64,000 bases of DNA from Wenzhouxiangella sp042310355. Lineage in GTDB: Bacteria; Pseudomonadota; Gammaproteobacteria; Xanthomonadales; Wenzhouxiangellaceae. The number at the start of each line of letters is the position of its first letter. Position 1 is the first letter of the stretch. Below the pieces are notes generated by a model. The model saw only the letters and a program-made list of their open reading frames with translations, was not told the DNA's origin and made no database searches. The stretch lies in NCBI RefSeq assembly GCF_042310355.1, contig NZ_JBHJMR010000010.1:62001-126000 (forward strand). Direction: 5' to 3'. The translations under genes and the position numbers were made by a program. Shown here one piece after another: positions 26,545-35,927 of this stretch.

Positions 26545-27940
26545 GTTCGTCGAGCATTTCCCGTCCGACGTTCTGGACCGAGGCATTGTCGACATCGATC
26601 TTCATGATCGGCACTTCGGGCAGCGCCGCCCTGGGATCGCCCTCGGCGTCGACATGTCGCCAGTGACTGACGGCCAGGAAATACAGGTCACCTTCGTCCA
26701 TCACGCCGAATGTCGGCGTATCGAACTCCTCGCGCGCAGCCGCCAAGGGCGCCACACCGTCCACGCCCAGGCCGTCGGGGCCCAGTTCCAGGCGAACGAC
26801 TCGCTCGGGCGAGATGGCGTTCTGAATCGCGACAAGGTGACCGTTCCAGTGAAACAGGCCGTCGATGCCGCCTGCGTTGAAGGTTTCCGGCACGGCCAGC
26901 TTCCAGGCCTGCTTTCCACCGGAGGCGTCGACGACGAAGATGCCCAGCTCATAGTCAGCCACGTAGAGCAGGCTGTCATCGTCGTTCAGGGCGAGTCCGC
27001 GCAGGCTCGTGAAATTGGGATGGCCGAAGAAAGGCTTGAGATCCTCGGCGCCGGGCGCGAGCCGGTAGACCATCGGCGACTGGGTGTCGGCGGCGAAAAC
27101 CGCTCCGTCGCCGGCGACCGCCAGTGACCCGATCAGGTTGCGGCCGCCGCCGCTGCTGACGGGGTACTCGGCCTGGAGTTCACCGCTTTCGAGATCCAGC
27201 CGCAGCAAGGCGCTGCGCACGTCGTCTTCGCGTGCTTTTCCCTGAAATTGCGACACGCTGCCGGTAGCCACCCAGAGGTGGCCGCGTTCGGCATCGACGG
27301 CCAGGTCAAAAACCGCCTGCAACTGGGGCACATCCCCGGGGCTGGCAAAGGTTTCCCATGCCTCGCCGTCGTCGCTGGTCAGGATCAGGCCGTCGCGGAC
27401 GGTGCCGACGAAAAACCGACCGTCATCGCCCACCGCCATCGCTTCCGGCATGGCGAACTCCGGATCCAGGGTGGACCAAACGGAAACATCGCCGAAGGGC
27501 TGGCCGGCCTCACTCATCATGCCGCTGAGATGATCGTAGAGGTCGTGCCCGCGCATCGGCTCCACCGCATCGATCTCGTCCCAGTTTTCCGAAAGCCCCT
27601 GCTGCTGCATCTTGAGCATCATGTCGTAAGCCTGGCGCAGGTTGCCGAGCCGGGCATGCCCCTCGACCAGGTGGCGCATGAAATCCTGGTTGTAGGGACG
27701 CAGCCGATGCAGCTCCTCGGTGGCCTTCACCCAGGCCTCGATATCTTGTTCGCGGTAGGCTTCAGCAGCCTTGCCGAACCAATGGGCCATCTGCTGCCCG
27801 GGAGCCGGCTGACCGGCCTGGGACGACGGCTCGGATGACTCCGTTGCCTCGTCGGTCGCTTCGGCCGCCGTCTGGGCGAGAGCGCCGGAGAAAACCGGCA
27901 GGCCGACGGCCAGGGTGAACACCAGTGCGGAAATACGCAT
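26501..27940 (-). CDS. Secreted beta-propeller (SMP-30/NHL-like) protein
   Basis: The product is 479 residues with a signal peptide (to about residue 22, SGALAQ). Residues 45-150 are helical and TPR-like (KAAEAYREQDIEAWVKATEELHRLRP). Residues 160-450 contain repeated propeller-blade patterns (DGRFFVGTVRDGLILTSDDG, GDGAVFAADTQSPMVYRL, DDSLLYVADYELGIFVVDA). This resembles periplasmic gluconolaconase/NHL-type propellers, but I see no residue set that fixes a reaction. A good AGGAAGGA site precedes the ATG. Its 3' end overlaps the Xni-like gene by 44 bases on the opposite strand. Confidence 0.82.
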   Translation of the reverse strand: MRISALVFTLAVGLPVFSGALAQTAAEATDEATESSEPSSQAGQPAPGQQMAHWFGKAAEAYREQDIEAWVKATEELHRLRPYNQDFMRHLVEGHARLGNLRQAYDMMLKMQQQGLSENWDEIDAVEPMRGHDLYDHLSGMMSEAGQPFGDVSVWSTLDPEFAMPEAMAVGDDGRFFVGTVRDGLILTSDDGEAWETFASPGDVPQLQAVFDLAVDAERGHLWVATGSVSQFQGKAREDDVRSALLRLDLESGELQAEYPVSSGGGRNLIGSLAVAGDGAVFAADTQSPMVYRLAPGAEDLKPFFGHPNFTSLRGLALNDDDSLLYVADYELGIFVVDASGGKQAWKLAVPETFNAGGIDGLFHWNGHLVAIQNAISPERVVRLELGPDGLGVDGVAPLAAAREEFDTPTFGVMDEGDLYFLAVSHWRHVDAEGDPRAALPEVPIMKIDVDNASVQNVGREMLDELKRRQAEGQQSGEG

Positions 27941-28045
27941 AATCCTTCCTGTATTGAATACGTTTTAATGGTCGATTGCGAGCGTTGGGACTGCCAAACG
28001 CCCGATTCGTTCAGCCCGACACTACTCACGCCCGGAGGGCGGTAT

Positions 28046-28567
28046 ATGTCCGATGAAACGCGCACATTGTACGACGGTCGCTACCTTCGCCTGGTCGAGC
28101 GTCGCGGCTGGGAGCTGGTCTCGCGCCGGCACCGGGTCGCGGTGCTCGTCGCCTGGACGCCGGCCGACGAACTGTTGCTGGTCGAACAGTACCGGGTTCC
28201 GGTCGAGCGCCGCACCATCGAGCTCCCCGCGGGACTGGTCGGCGACCAGGCCGGCCTCGAGTCCGAGCCCCTGCTCGAGGCCGCGCGACGCGAGCTGGAA
28301 GAGGAAACCGGCTGGCAGGCCCGCGAGGTCTCGGAACTCATGCCCTGCCCGACCTCGGCCGGCCTGACCGACGAGATCGCCGTGTTCGTGAAGGCGACCG
28401 ACCTGGTGCGAGTCGGCGACGGGGGCGGTGATGAAAGCGAAGACATCGTGGTGCACGCGGTCGCGGTCGATGCCATCGACGACTGGCTGCGACAACGCCA
28501 CGCGGCAGGGCTCGCCATCGACCCCAAGATCTACGCCGCGCTTTACTGGTCCCTGCGCGGGCGCTGA
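28046..28567 (+). CDS. NUDIX hydrolase (ADP-ribose pyrophosphatase-like)
   Basis: NUDIX enzymes cleave nucleoside diphosphates linked to another group. The product is 173 residues with a Nudix box GLVGDQ...EAARRELEEETGW and flanking VLVAWTPADELLLVEQYRVP typical of ADP-sugar pyrophosphatases of the NudF type. The frame is open 26 codons upstream, but a strong GGAGGG lies nine bases before the ATG at 28046, which decides the start. The substrate is not settled by sequence. It converges with the MAPEG gene with a five-base gap. Confidence 0.9.
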   Translation: MSDETRTLYDGRYLRLVERRGWELVSRRHRVAVLVAWTPADELLLVEQYRVPVERRTIELPAGLVGDQAGLESEPLLEAARRELEEETGWQAREVSELMPCPTSAGLTDEIAVFVKATDLVRVGDGGGDESEDIVVHAVAVDAIDDWLRQRHAAGLAIDPKIYAALYWSLRGR

Positions 28568-28572
28568 ATCGC

Positions 28573-28980
28573 TCAGATCATCCAGCGGCCGACTGCGGTG
28601 ACGATCACGATCAGCGCGCCGGCGGCAAAGACCAGCCAGGTCAGGCAAGTACCCCAGAAGCGTCCCGCCGAGTACCCGGCGCTGCGATTGAGCCCGACCA
28701 AACCGTGCATGACCCGGCCGACCAGCAAGGCCGCGCCCAGCAGGTGGACCAGCCAGGCCGGCGCGGCCGTTCCAGCCTCCACGAGTACGAGCAGCAGCAG
28801 CGCCAGGGGGACATACTCGGCAAAATTGGCGTGGGCCCGCACGGCGCGGTCGAGCACCTCGTTGCCGCCGGTGCCGATCCCGACCTGCAGCGTCCGGCGC
28901 AGCCGAACGACCTGCAGCGACAGCGCCAGGTAGAGCAGCACCAGCAGTCCGGCATAGAACATGGAAATCGTCAGAGCCAT
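28573..28980 (-). CDS. MAPEG family membrane protein
   Basis: MAPEG proteins are small four-helix membrane proteins related to microsomal glutathione S-transferase. The product is 135 residues with four hydrophobic segments and the conserved loop VRAHANFAEYVPLALLLL, which contains the family's glutathione-site Arg and Glu. It resembles the bacterial YecN-like branch. No neighbours suggest a substrate. It is divergent from the isoaspartyl peptidase gene. Confidence 0.9.
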   Translation of the reverse strand: MALTISMFYAGLLVLLYLALSLQVVRLRRTLQVGIGTGGNEVLDRAVRAHANFAEYVPLALLLLVLVEAGTAAPAWLVHLLGAALLVGRVMHGLVGLNRSAGYSAGRFWGTCLTWLVFAAGALIVIVTAVGRWMI

Positions 28981-29067
28981 CCGGGAGTTCCCTCAAGATT
29001 GTCGAGACCGCAGTATAGGACGGGTACACTGGAAACGACCAAGCAATGACCGAGGAAATGAACCGAC

Positions 29068-30063
29068 ATGCTTCGAATTCTGATTTTGACGGCTTGCGCC
29101 CTGGCCGCCGGATCGACCGTGGCTGAATCTTCCGACGCGCCCGTCGCCATTGCCATTCACGGCGGCGCCGGCACGATCTCGCCCGAGCAGATGTCGCCCG
29201 AGCGCGAGCAGGCCATTCGCGCGGCGCTCGAGCAGGCCGCGCGCGCCGGTCATGCGGTACTCGAAGACGGCGGCCCGGCGCTCGACGCGGTGGTGGCGGC
29301 CATCCGCGTGCTCGAGGATGCGCCCGAGTTCAACGCCGGCCGGGGTGCGGTGCTGACCAACACCGGGACCGTGGAGATGGATGCCTCGATCATGGACGGT
29401 GCCGGCCTCGATGCCGGCGCGGTAGCCGCGGTCAAGCGCATCCGCCATCCGATCGAGGCCGCGCGCCTCGTCCTGCACGAATCGCCGCACGTGATGTTGA
29501 TCGGCGAAGGCGCGATGAGTTTCGCCGAGGGTCACGGCCTCGAGTTCATGGACGAAGACTGGTTCATCACCGATTTCCGGCGCCAGCAACTCGAAGCGCT
29601 CCAGTCGAACGAACAGGCCGGCATGCAGCTATCGGAGAGCTGGCACTCGACCGTCGGTGCCGTCGCACTGGATACCGAAGGCAACCTGGCCGCCGCGACC
29701 TCGACCGGCGGCATGGCGAACAAGCGCTGGGGTCGGGTCGGGGATTCACCCATCATCGGCGCCGGCACCTATGCCGACAACCGCGCCTGCGCGGTTTCGG
29801 CCACCGGCCACGGTGAATTCTTCATCCGTCACGTCGCCGCCCACAGCATCTGCTCACTGGTGCGCCTGGCCGACATGGACCTCGAGACGGCCGCCGACCA
29901 AGTTGTCAACGAAACGCTCAAGCAAGCCGGCGCCGACGGCGGCGTGATCGCCATCGACCCCCAGGGCAGAATCTCCATGCCGTTCAACACGACCGGCATG
30001 TACCGCGCCGCCATCCATGCCGACGGCCGCTTCGAGATCGGCATTTACGGCGAAACCGAGTGA
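29068..30063 (+). CDS. iaaA: Isoaspartyl peptidase/L-asparaginase (Ntn hydrolase)
   Basis: This plant-type asparaginase cleaves beta-aspartyl peptides after autoprocessing into two subunits. The product is 331 residues with a signal peptide (MLRILILTACALAAGSTVA), so export to the periplasm is predicted. The catalytic and autocleavage Thr is at about residue 195 in HSTVGAVALD. The following TSTGGMANKRWGRVGDSPIIGAGTYAD is the family substrate site. E. coli IaaA (about 320 residues) lacks a signal peptide, so the export is a difference worth noting. The stop overlaps the CPXCG gene as GTGA. Confidence 0.93.
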   Translation: MLRILILTACALAAGSTVAESSDAPVAIAIHGGAGTISPEQMSPEREQAIRAALEQAARAGHAVLEDGGPALDAVVAAIRVLEDAPEFNAGRGAVLTNTGTVEMDASIMDGAGLDAGAVAAVKRIRHPIEAARLVLHESPHVMLIGEGAMSFAEGHGLEFMDEDWFITDFRRQQLEALQSNEQAGMQLSESWHSTVGAVALDTEGNLAAATSTGGMANKRWGRVGDSPIIGAGTYADNRACAVSATGHGEFFIRHVAAHSICSLVRLADMDLETAADQVVNETLKQAGADGGVIAIDPQGRISMPFNTTGMYRAAIHADGRFEIGIYGETE

Positions 30064-30257
30064 TCGTCGGGGATGCGGAGGGCGAAGACTTCGGTTTCAC
30101 CTGCCCCTGGTGCAACGAGCCCAACGAGCTGTTCATCGACCCAGACGAGCGCGGGCAAGTGGTGCTCATGGATTGCCGCGTATGCTGCCGTCCCATCGAG
30201 ATCGCGCTACCACTGAATCCGGACGAGGCACCAGACGTACGCCCCGAGGATCAGTGA
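30060..30257 (+). CDS. CPXCG-motif cysteine-rich protein
   Basis: The product is 65 residues of the small zinc-ribbon-like family with CPWC and CRVCCRP pairs. The family function is unknown. The start is GTG at 30060, overlapping the upstream stop as GTGA, so translation is probably coupled to the isoaspartyl peptidase gene. It ends in an acidic tail. It converges on metF, and the gap holds only the TAGTCCC heptad array. Confidence 0.85.
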   Translation: MIVGDAEGEDFGFTCPWCNEPNELFIDPDERGQVVLMDCRVCCRPIEIALPLNPDEAPDVRPEDQ

Positions 30258-30264
30258 GGATGGC

Positions 30265-30293
30265 CCCTAGTCCCTAGTCCCTAGTCCCTAGTC
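30265..30293. repeat. TAGTCCC heptad array between CPXCG gene and metF
   Basis: Four consecutive copies of the 7-mer CCCTAGT fill the convergent gap. The last, altered unit (TAGTCAC) supplies the metF stop codon (TCA on this strand at 30292-30294). I see no complementary arm nearby, so this is one-sided. Confidence 0.85.
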
Positions 30294-31161
30294 ACGCAAT
30301 GCTACGTTCGCCCGCGTCAACTTTCCCCAGGCCGAGGTTCCGGCACAGCGCCAGCGGTGCGGTCGAGCGGTTGAGGGTATAGAAATGAATGCCCGGCGCG
30401 CCGCCTTCGAGCAAGCGCCGGCACAGGTCGGTGACGACCTCTTCGCCGAAAGCCCGCAGTGAACGGACGTCGCCCGCCGCTTCCCAGGCCTCGATCCGCT
30501 TGGCGATCCACAGCGGGATCTCGGCGCCGCACATGCGCGAAAAGCGCGCCAGGCCCGAGTAATTGGTGATCGGCATGATGCCGGGCACGATCGGCACGTC
30601 CACGCCCGCCGCGCGGGCATCCTCGACGAACCGGAAATAGCTCTCGGCGCCGAAGAAATACTGGGTGATCGCGCCATCGGCGCCGGCGTCGACCTTGGCG
30701 CGGAAATGCGCCACATCCGAGGTCGGATCCCTCGATTCCGGGTGATGCTCCGGGTAGCAGGCCACTTCGATATGGAAACGATCGCCGTAGTGCTCGCGGA
30801 TGAAGCGCACCAGGTCGACGGCATGATCGAAAACACCCGTTCCCCCGCCCGAGGGCCGGTCACCGCGCAACACCACGAGCCGCTCGATGCCGTTGTCGCG
30901 GTAGTCGTCGAGCAGGTCTCGGATACTGTCGATGTCCTCGGACATGCAGGAAATATGCGGCGCCGCCGGCACGCCGGTCGCCTCGGCAATACTTCGCACG
31001 GTCTCGAAGGTACGCGTACGCGTCGACCCGCCGGCGCCGAAGGTCACCGACATGTACTCCGGCCCGAGTGCCGCCAGCCGATCACGCGAGCGTTCAAAGG
31101 TTTCCTGCTGTTGCTCGTTCTTCGGCGGGAAGAATTCGAAGCTCAGTTGCGGATTACTCAT
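30292..31161 (-). CDS. metF: 5,10-Methylenetetrahydrofolate reductase
   Basis: MetF reduces methylene-THF to methyl-THF, the methyl donor for methionine synthesis. The product is 289 residues (E. coli 296) with a flavin TIM barrel: SFEFFPPKNEQQ at the start, SVTFGAGGSTR, HISCMSED, then GDRPSGG and the substrate region IPLWIAKRIEAW. It lies 91 bases downstream of ahcY and is transcribed in the same direction. Gene order metK-ahcY-metF suggests one methionine-cycle regulon. Its stop codon is embedded in a heptad repeat. Confidence 0.96.
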   Translation of the reverse strand: MSNPQLSFEFFPPKNEQQQETFERSRDRLAALGPEYMSVTFGAGGSTRTRTFETVRSIAEATGVPAAPHISCMSEDIDSIRDLLDDYRDNGIERLVVLRGDRPSGGGTGVFDHAVDLVRFIREHYGDRFHIEVACYPEHHPESRDPTSDVAHFRAKVDAGADGAITQYFFGAESYFRFVEDARAAGVDVPIVPGIMPITNYSGLARFSRMCGAEIPLWIAKRIEAWEAAGDVRSLRAFGEEVVTDLCRRLLEGGAPGIHFYTLNRSTAPLALCRNLGLGKVDAGERSIA

Positions 31162-31163
31162 AA

Positions 31164-31244
31164 GGTTTCAGGTTTCAGGTTTCAGGTTTCAGGGCGGGCC
31201 CCGGTTCACTCTTTCCTGAAACCTGAACCCTGAACCCTGAAACC
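31164..31244. repeat. Heptad-armed palindrome between ahcY and metF
   Basis: The left arm (31164-31193) is four copies of GGTTTCA. The right arm (31215-31244) is four copies of CCTGAAA/CCTGAAC. The arms can pair over about 28 bases around a GC-rich core of about 20 bases. It uses the same heptad as the elements at 12-106 and 34189-34402. It begins two bases upstream of the metF ATG, so the metF ribosome site lies within the repeat. Confidence 0.85.
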
Positions 31245-31252
31245 TTCTTTGC

Positions 31253-32713
<1,461 letters not shown>

Positions 32714-32783
32714 TGGTGCTTACCTCTTGGTTCTCTAGATCAGTGAATTCGTCGATTGATTTCGGGCTTCGTCAGGCACGAGC

Positions 32784-32808
32784 GCGCAATCGGCAAGTCC
32801 GATTGCGC
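32784..32808. repeat. Perfect hairpin in the metK-ahcY gap
   Basis: GCGCAATCGG and CCGATTGCGC form a perfect ten-base-pair stem with a five-base loop. There is no T-run on either side, so it may be an mRNA stability element or a protein site rather than a terminator. It lies about 70 bases upstream of the ahcY start. Confidence 0.6.
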
Positions 32809-32858
32809 CGCCAGCTGCCTTTTCGTTTCGAGCATTCGTTCATTCGAATTTCGAACGT

Positions 32859-32895
32859 GTTTGTAATTTGGTGCTTGTCATTTGCTGCTTGTTCT
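32859..32895. repeat. Degenerate heptad run immediately downstream of metK
   Basis: Five consecutive 7-base units of the form (A/G)(T/C)TTGNN, such as GTTTGTA, ATTTGGT, GCTTGTC, ATTTGCT and GCTTGTT, abut the metK stop codon. Further upstream (32821-32858) TTCG-based words recur at seven or eight bases. This is a weaker, decayed version of the arrays seen elsewhere in the window. Confidence 0.55.
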
Positions 32896-34113
32896 TCACA
32901 AACCGGCGTCGGCGCGCAGTGCCTCGGCCTTGTCGGTCTTCTCCCAGCTGAACGTCGTGAAATGCTCGGTCGTCTCATGACCCTCGCGCACGACCTTCGC
33001 CGAGGTTTCCTGCGCATGGCGGCCGAAGTGTCCGTGCGTCGCGGTCTCGCGATACATCGGGTGCAGCAGGTCCAGGGCCTTGAGAATGCCGTAAGGCCTG
33101 AGATCAAAATGTCGACGGATCAATTCCTCGATCTTTTCTTCGGGGATCTTGTTGGTGCCGAAGGTGGTCACCGACACGGACGTCGGTTCGGCCACGCCGA
33201 TGGCGTAGCTGACCTGCACCTCGCACTTGTCGGCCAGGCCGGCAGCGACCACGTTCTTGGCCACGTAGCGCCCCGCGTAGGTTGCCGAGCGGTCGACCTT
33301 GGACGGGTCCTTGCCGGAGAAGGCACCGCCGCCGTGGCGCGCCATGCCGCCGTAGGTATCGACGATGATCTTGCGCCCGGTCAGGCCGGCATCACCGACC
33401 GGCCCGCCGATGACGAACTTTCCGGTCGGATTGATGTGGAAACGGGTTTTCTCGTGCAGCCACTCCGCCGGCAGCACCGGCTCGATGATGTGCTTCCTGA
33501 CGCCTTCGCGCAGTTCTTCCAGGCCCACGCCGTCGTCGTGCTGGGTCGAGAGCACGACCGCGTCGATGGCAACCGGCTGCCCGTCCTCGTAGCGCAGGGT
33601 GACCTGGCTCTTGGCGTCGGGCCGCAGCCACGGCAAAGGATTGTCGCGGTGCTTGCGGATTCGCGTCTGCTGCTCGACGAGGCGATGCGCGTAGTAGATC
33701 GGCGCGGGCATCAGCACCTCGGTCTCGTTCGAGGCGTAGCCGAACATCAGGCCCTGGTCGCCGGCGCCCTGGTCTTCGGGAATCTCGCGATCGACACCCT
33801 GCGCGATATCGGGCGACTGCTTGCCGATCATGTTGATGACCGAGCAGGTATGGCCGTCGAACCCGACGTCCGAGGAGTCGTAGCCAATATCGACCACGAC
33901 CTTGCGGATCAGGTCCTCCAGGTCGACCCAGGCGGTCGTGGTGATCTCGCCGCCGACGATCACCGCCCCGGTCTTCAGGAAGGTCTCGCAGGCGACGCGC
34001 GCGTGCGGATCCTGCGTCAGGATCGCATCCAGGATGGCATCGGAAATCTGGTCGGCCATCTTGTCCGGGTGGCCCTCGGACACCGACTCGGAAGTGAACA
34101 GGTAGGATCTCAT
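32896..34113 (-). CDS. metK: S-adenosylmethionine synthetase
   Basis: MetK makes SAM from methionine and ATP. The product is 405 residues (E. coli 384) with the signatures GHPDKMADQISDA at the N-terminus, GAGDQGLMFGYA and the P-loop-like GGGAFSGKDPSKVDRSA. The C-terminal 15 residues extend beyond the usual end. It is probably first in the methionine-cycle set with ahcY and metF. An imperfect palindrome lies 11-36 bases upstream of its ATG and may be an operator. Confidence 0.97.
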   Translation of the reverse strand: MRSYLFTSESVSEGHPDKMADQISDAILDAILTQDPHARVACETFLKTGAVIVGGEITTTAWVDLEDLIRKVVVDIGYDSSDVGFDGHTCSVINMIGKQSPDIAQGVDREIPEDQGAGDQGLMFGYASNETEVLMPAPIYYAHRLVEQQTRIRKHRDNPLPWLRPDAKSQVTLRYEDGQPVAIDAVVLSTQHDDGVGLEELREGVRKHIIEPVLPAEWLHEKTRFHINPTGKFVIGGPVGDAGLTGRKIIVDTYGGMARHGGGAFSGKDPSKVDRSATYAGRYVAKNVVAAGLADKCEVQVSYAIGVAEPTSVSVTTFGTNKIPEEKIEELIRRHFDLRPYGILKALDLLHPMYRETATHGHFGRHAQETSAKVVREGHETTEHFTTFSWEKTDKAEALRADAGL

Positions 34114-34123
34114 GGCGCTACTT

Positions 34124-34149
34124 TATCTCTTGATCGGGATAGAAAGATA
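34124..34149 (-). promoter_or_regulatory. Imperfect palindrome upstream of metK, possible operator
   Basis: TATCTCTTGATC, two bases, then GATAGAAAGATA. The two arms match at nine of twelve positions in inverted orientation. The ATCTTT-ATC...GAT-AAAGAT shape resembles what I remember of operators for SahR, an ArsR-type regulator of SAM-cycle genes in proteobacteria. It lies within 11-36 bases of the metK ATG, where a bound repressor would block initiation. The SahR assignment is tentative. Confidence 0.35.
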
Positions 34150-34188
34150 TGGATTCTAACGTAGATGGGGCGGGGATGCATCCGAACC

Positions 34189-34402
34189 AAGGTTTCAGGG
34201 TTCAGGGTTCAGGGCGGCGAAGCGGCGGTTTGGTGGGCGGCTTTGCCGCGAAACCGCCCTGCAGGCCGATACGCATAGAACCCAAGCGCTGAGCTGACTG
34301 GTCGAGCAGCCTAAACGGCTGTCCCGCATTTCGCGCGGCAAAGCCGCCCACCAAGCACCGGCGGTTGCCGCCTGAAACCTGAAACCTGAACCCTGAAACC
34401 TT
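34189..34402. repeat. Large nested palindrome with heptad arms between metK and PLD gene
   Basis: The outer left arm (34189-34214) is GGTTTCAGGGTTCAGGGTTC-type heptads. The outer right arm (34371-34402) is four complementary CCTGAAA/CCTGAAC units. Inside is a perfect 21-base inverted pair at 34230-34250 and 34334-34354 (TTGGTGGGCGGC... and its complement). The centre, about 80 bases, holds no gene. This accounts for most of the 380-base gap; the remaining 34403-34493 shows no clear feature apart from the uncertain start of the PLD gene. Confidence 0.88.
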
Positions 34403-34493
34403 GCTCGTCCCGACGCCGTATCATGACCCCAGGCACCCCGCATAGGCCAAAACCCTGAGCCCGGAGACCTTCTTCCTGCTGCTGTTCCACGCC

Positions 34494-35876
34494 GTGCTGG
34501 CGCCGGCCACGGCGATTCATGCCATGCTCTTCAAGCGCGAACCCCGTGGCGCCTTCGGCTGGATCGCCGTGTGTGTGGTCACCCCGGTCGCTGGTCCGCT
34601 GCTCTACCTGTTTTTCGGCGTCAACCGAACACGCAGAAGCGCGCAGCGCTTCGACATGCCACCGCTGCGGTCGGGGGAACGCGGGGCCGCCGTAAGCCGG
34701 CTCCACCCCCTGCCCGAGGATCTTCCGGGCGCCTTTACCGAGCTGGCGCGCAGCGGCCGCGCGCTGAGCCGGCACGCGCTGATCGGCGGCAACCAGGTCG
34801 AACCCCTGTTCAACGGCGAACAGGCGTATCCGGCCATGCTCGAGGCGATCGAGGGCGCGCGCGAACGCGTCTGCCTGACGACCTACATCCTCGACGACGA
34901 CCGCACGGGCCAGGCCTTCTGCAAGGCCCTGGCCGCGGCTGCCGGGCGCGGTGTGTCGGTGCGCGTACTGATCGACGGCGTGGGCGAGTGGTATTCACGG
35001 CCGCGCGCCAGCCGACGCCTGCTCCGGGCCGGCGTGCGAACGGCCCGCTTCCTGCCGCCGAGGCTGCTGCCGCCCTCGGCGTCGATCAACCTGCGCAACC
35101 ACCACAAGATCCTGGTCGTCGACGACCGCGTCGGCTTCACCGGCGGCATGAACATCAGCGACCGGCACTGCGTCGACGCGCCCGGCACCGCCCATCCGAC
35201 GGCCGACTTGCATTTTCGCCTGCGCGGGCCGGTCGTCGGTCAGCTCACCCAGGAGTTCTACCGCGCCTGGGAATTCGCGACCGGCGAGGCCATGACGCTC
35301 ACACCCACCGTCGAGACCTCGGAGAACGACGTCATCTGCCGCACGCTGACCGACGGCCCGGACGAGGATCTCGACCGCCTGACCATGCTGCTGTCGGCCG
35401 CGGCGGCCAGCGCGCGGCGCTCGATCCGCATCATGACGCCCTATTTCCTGCCGCCGCGCGAGCTGATCGGCGCCCTGCAGGCGGCCGCAGTGCGCGGAAT
35501 CGACGTGCACGTGATCCTGCCGGAGAAAAGCAACCTGCGCTACGTCGACTGGGCGACCCGCAACATGCTCTGGGAACTGCTGTTTCGCGGCGTGCGCGTG
35601 AGCCTTCAGCCGGCGCCGTTCAACCACGGCAAGCTGTTCGTCGTCGACGACTTCTACAGCCTGGTCGGCTCGGCCAACTGGGATCCGCGCAGCCTGCGCC
35701 TGAATTTCGAACTGCAGGTCGAAATCTACGACGCCGCCTTCGCCGCCCGCGTGTCCGAACACATCGACGCAGCCGCCGCCACGGGCCGCGAACTGCACCT
35801 GCAAGAAGTCGACGGGCGCACGCTACCGTCACGCTTGCGCGACGCGGCCTGCTGGCTCTTCAGCCCGTATCTCTAG
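34494..35876 (+). CDS. Cardiolipin synthase-type phospholipase D protein
   Basis: The protein joins two phosphatidylglycerols or a related pair to make cardiolipin. It is at least 460 residues with two PLD motifs: HHKILVVDD...GGMN and HGKLFVVDD...GSANWD. The N-terminus has the second membrane hairpin segment (FGWIAVCVVTPVAGPLLYLFFG). The start is a problem. The family expects one more membrane segment upstream, and the frame stays open back to 34446 encoding FFLLLFHAVLAPATA-like residues, but it contains no ATG, GTG or TTG before the GTG at 34494. A CTG at 34455 is the only near-canonical option. The TAG stop is the first unit of the TAGTCCC array. Confidence 0.88.
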   Translation: MLAPATAIHAMLFKREPRGAFGWIAVCVVTPVAGPLLYLFFGVNRTRRSAQRFDMPPLRSGERGAAVSRLHPLPEDLPGAFTELARSGRALSRHALIGGNQVEPLFNGEQAYPAMLEAIEGARERVCLTTYILDDDRTGQAFCKALAAAAGRGVSVRVLIDGVGEWYSRPRASRRLLRAGVRTARFLPPRLLPPSASINLRNHHKILVVDDRVGFTGGMNISDRHCVDAPGTAHPTADLHFRLRGPVVGQLTQEFYRAWEFATGEAMTLTPTVETSENDVICRTLTDGPDEDLDRLTMLLSAAAASARRSIRIMTPYFLPPRELIGALQAAAVRGIDVHVILPEKSNLRYVDWATRNMLWELLFRGVRVSLQPAPFNHGKLFVVDDFYSLVGSANWDPRSLRLNFELQVEIYDAAFAARVSEHIDAAAATGRELHLQEVDGRTLPSRLRDAACWLFSPYL

Positions 35877-35911
35877 TCCCGAGTCCCGAGTCCCTAGTCC
35901 CTGGTCCCTAG
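35874..35911. repeat. TAGTCCC heptad array after the PLD gene
   Basis: Five heptads (TAGTCCC, GAGTCCC twice, TAGTCCC, TGGTCCC) and a final TAG. The stop codon of the PLD gene is the TAG of the first unit. It lies between convergent genes and has no complementary arm. The same heptad occurs at 30265-30293. Confidence 0.85.
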
Positions 35912-35927
35912 CGAGCCATGCGGCCAA

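Noticed and set aside
32714..32895. SAH riboswitch upstream of ahcY
   Set aside because: I looked because SAH riboswitches often precede ahcY in gammaproteobacteria. The conserved GAGGAGCG-type core is absent; only a simple hairpin and heptad words are present.
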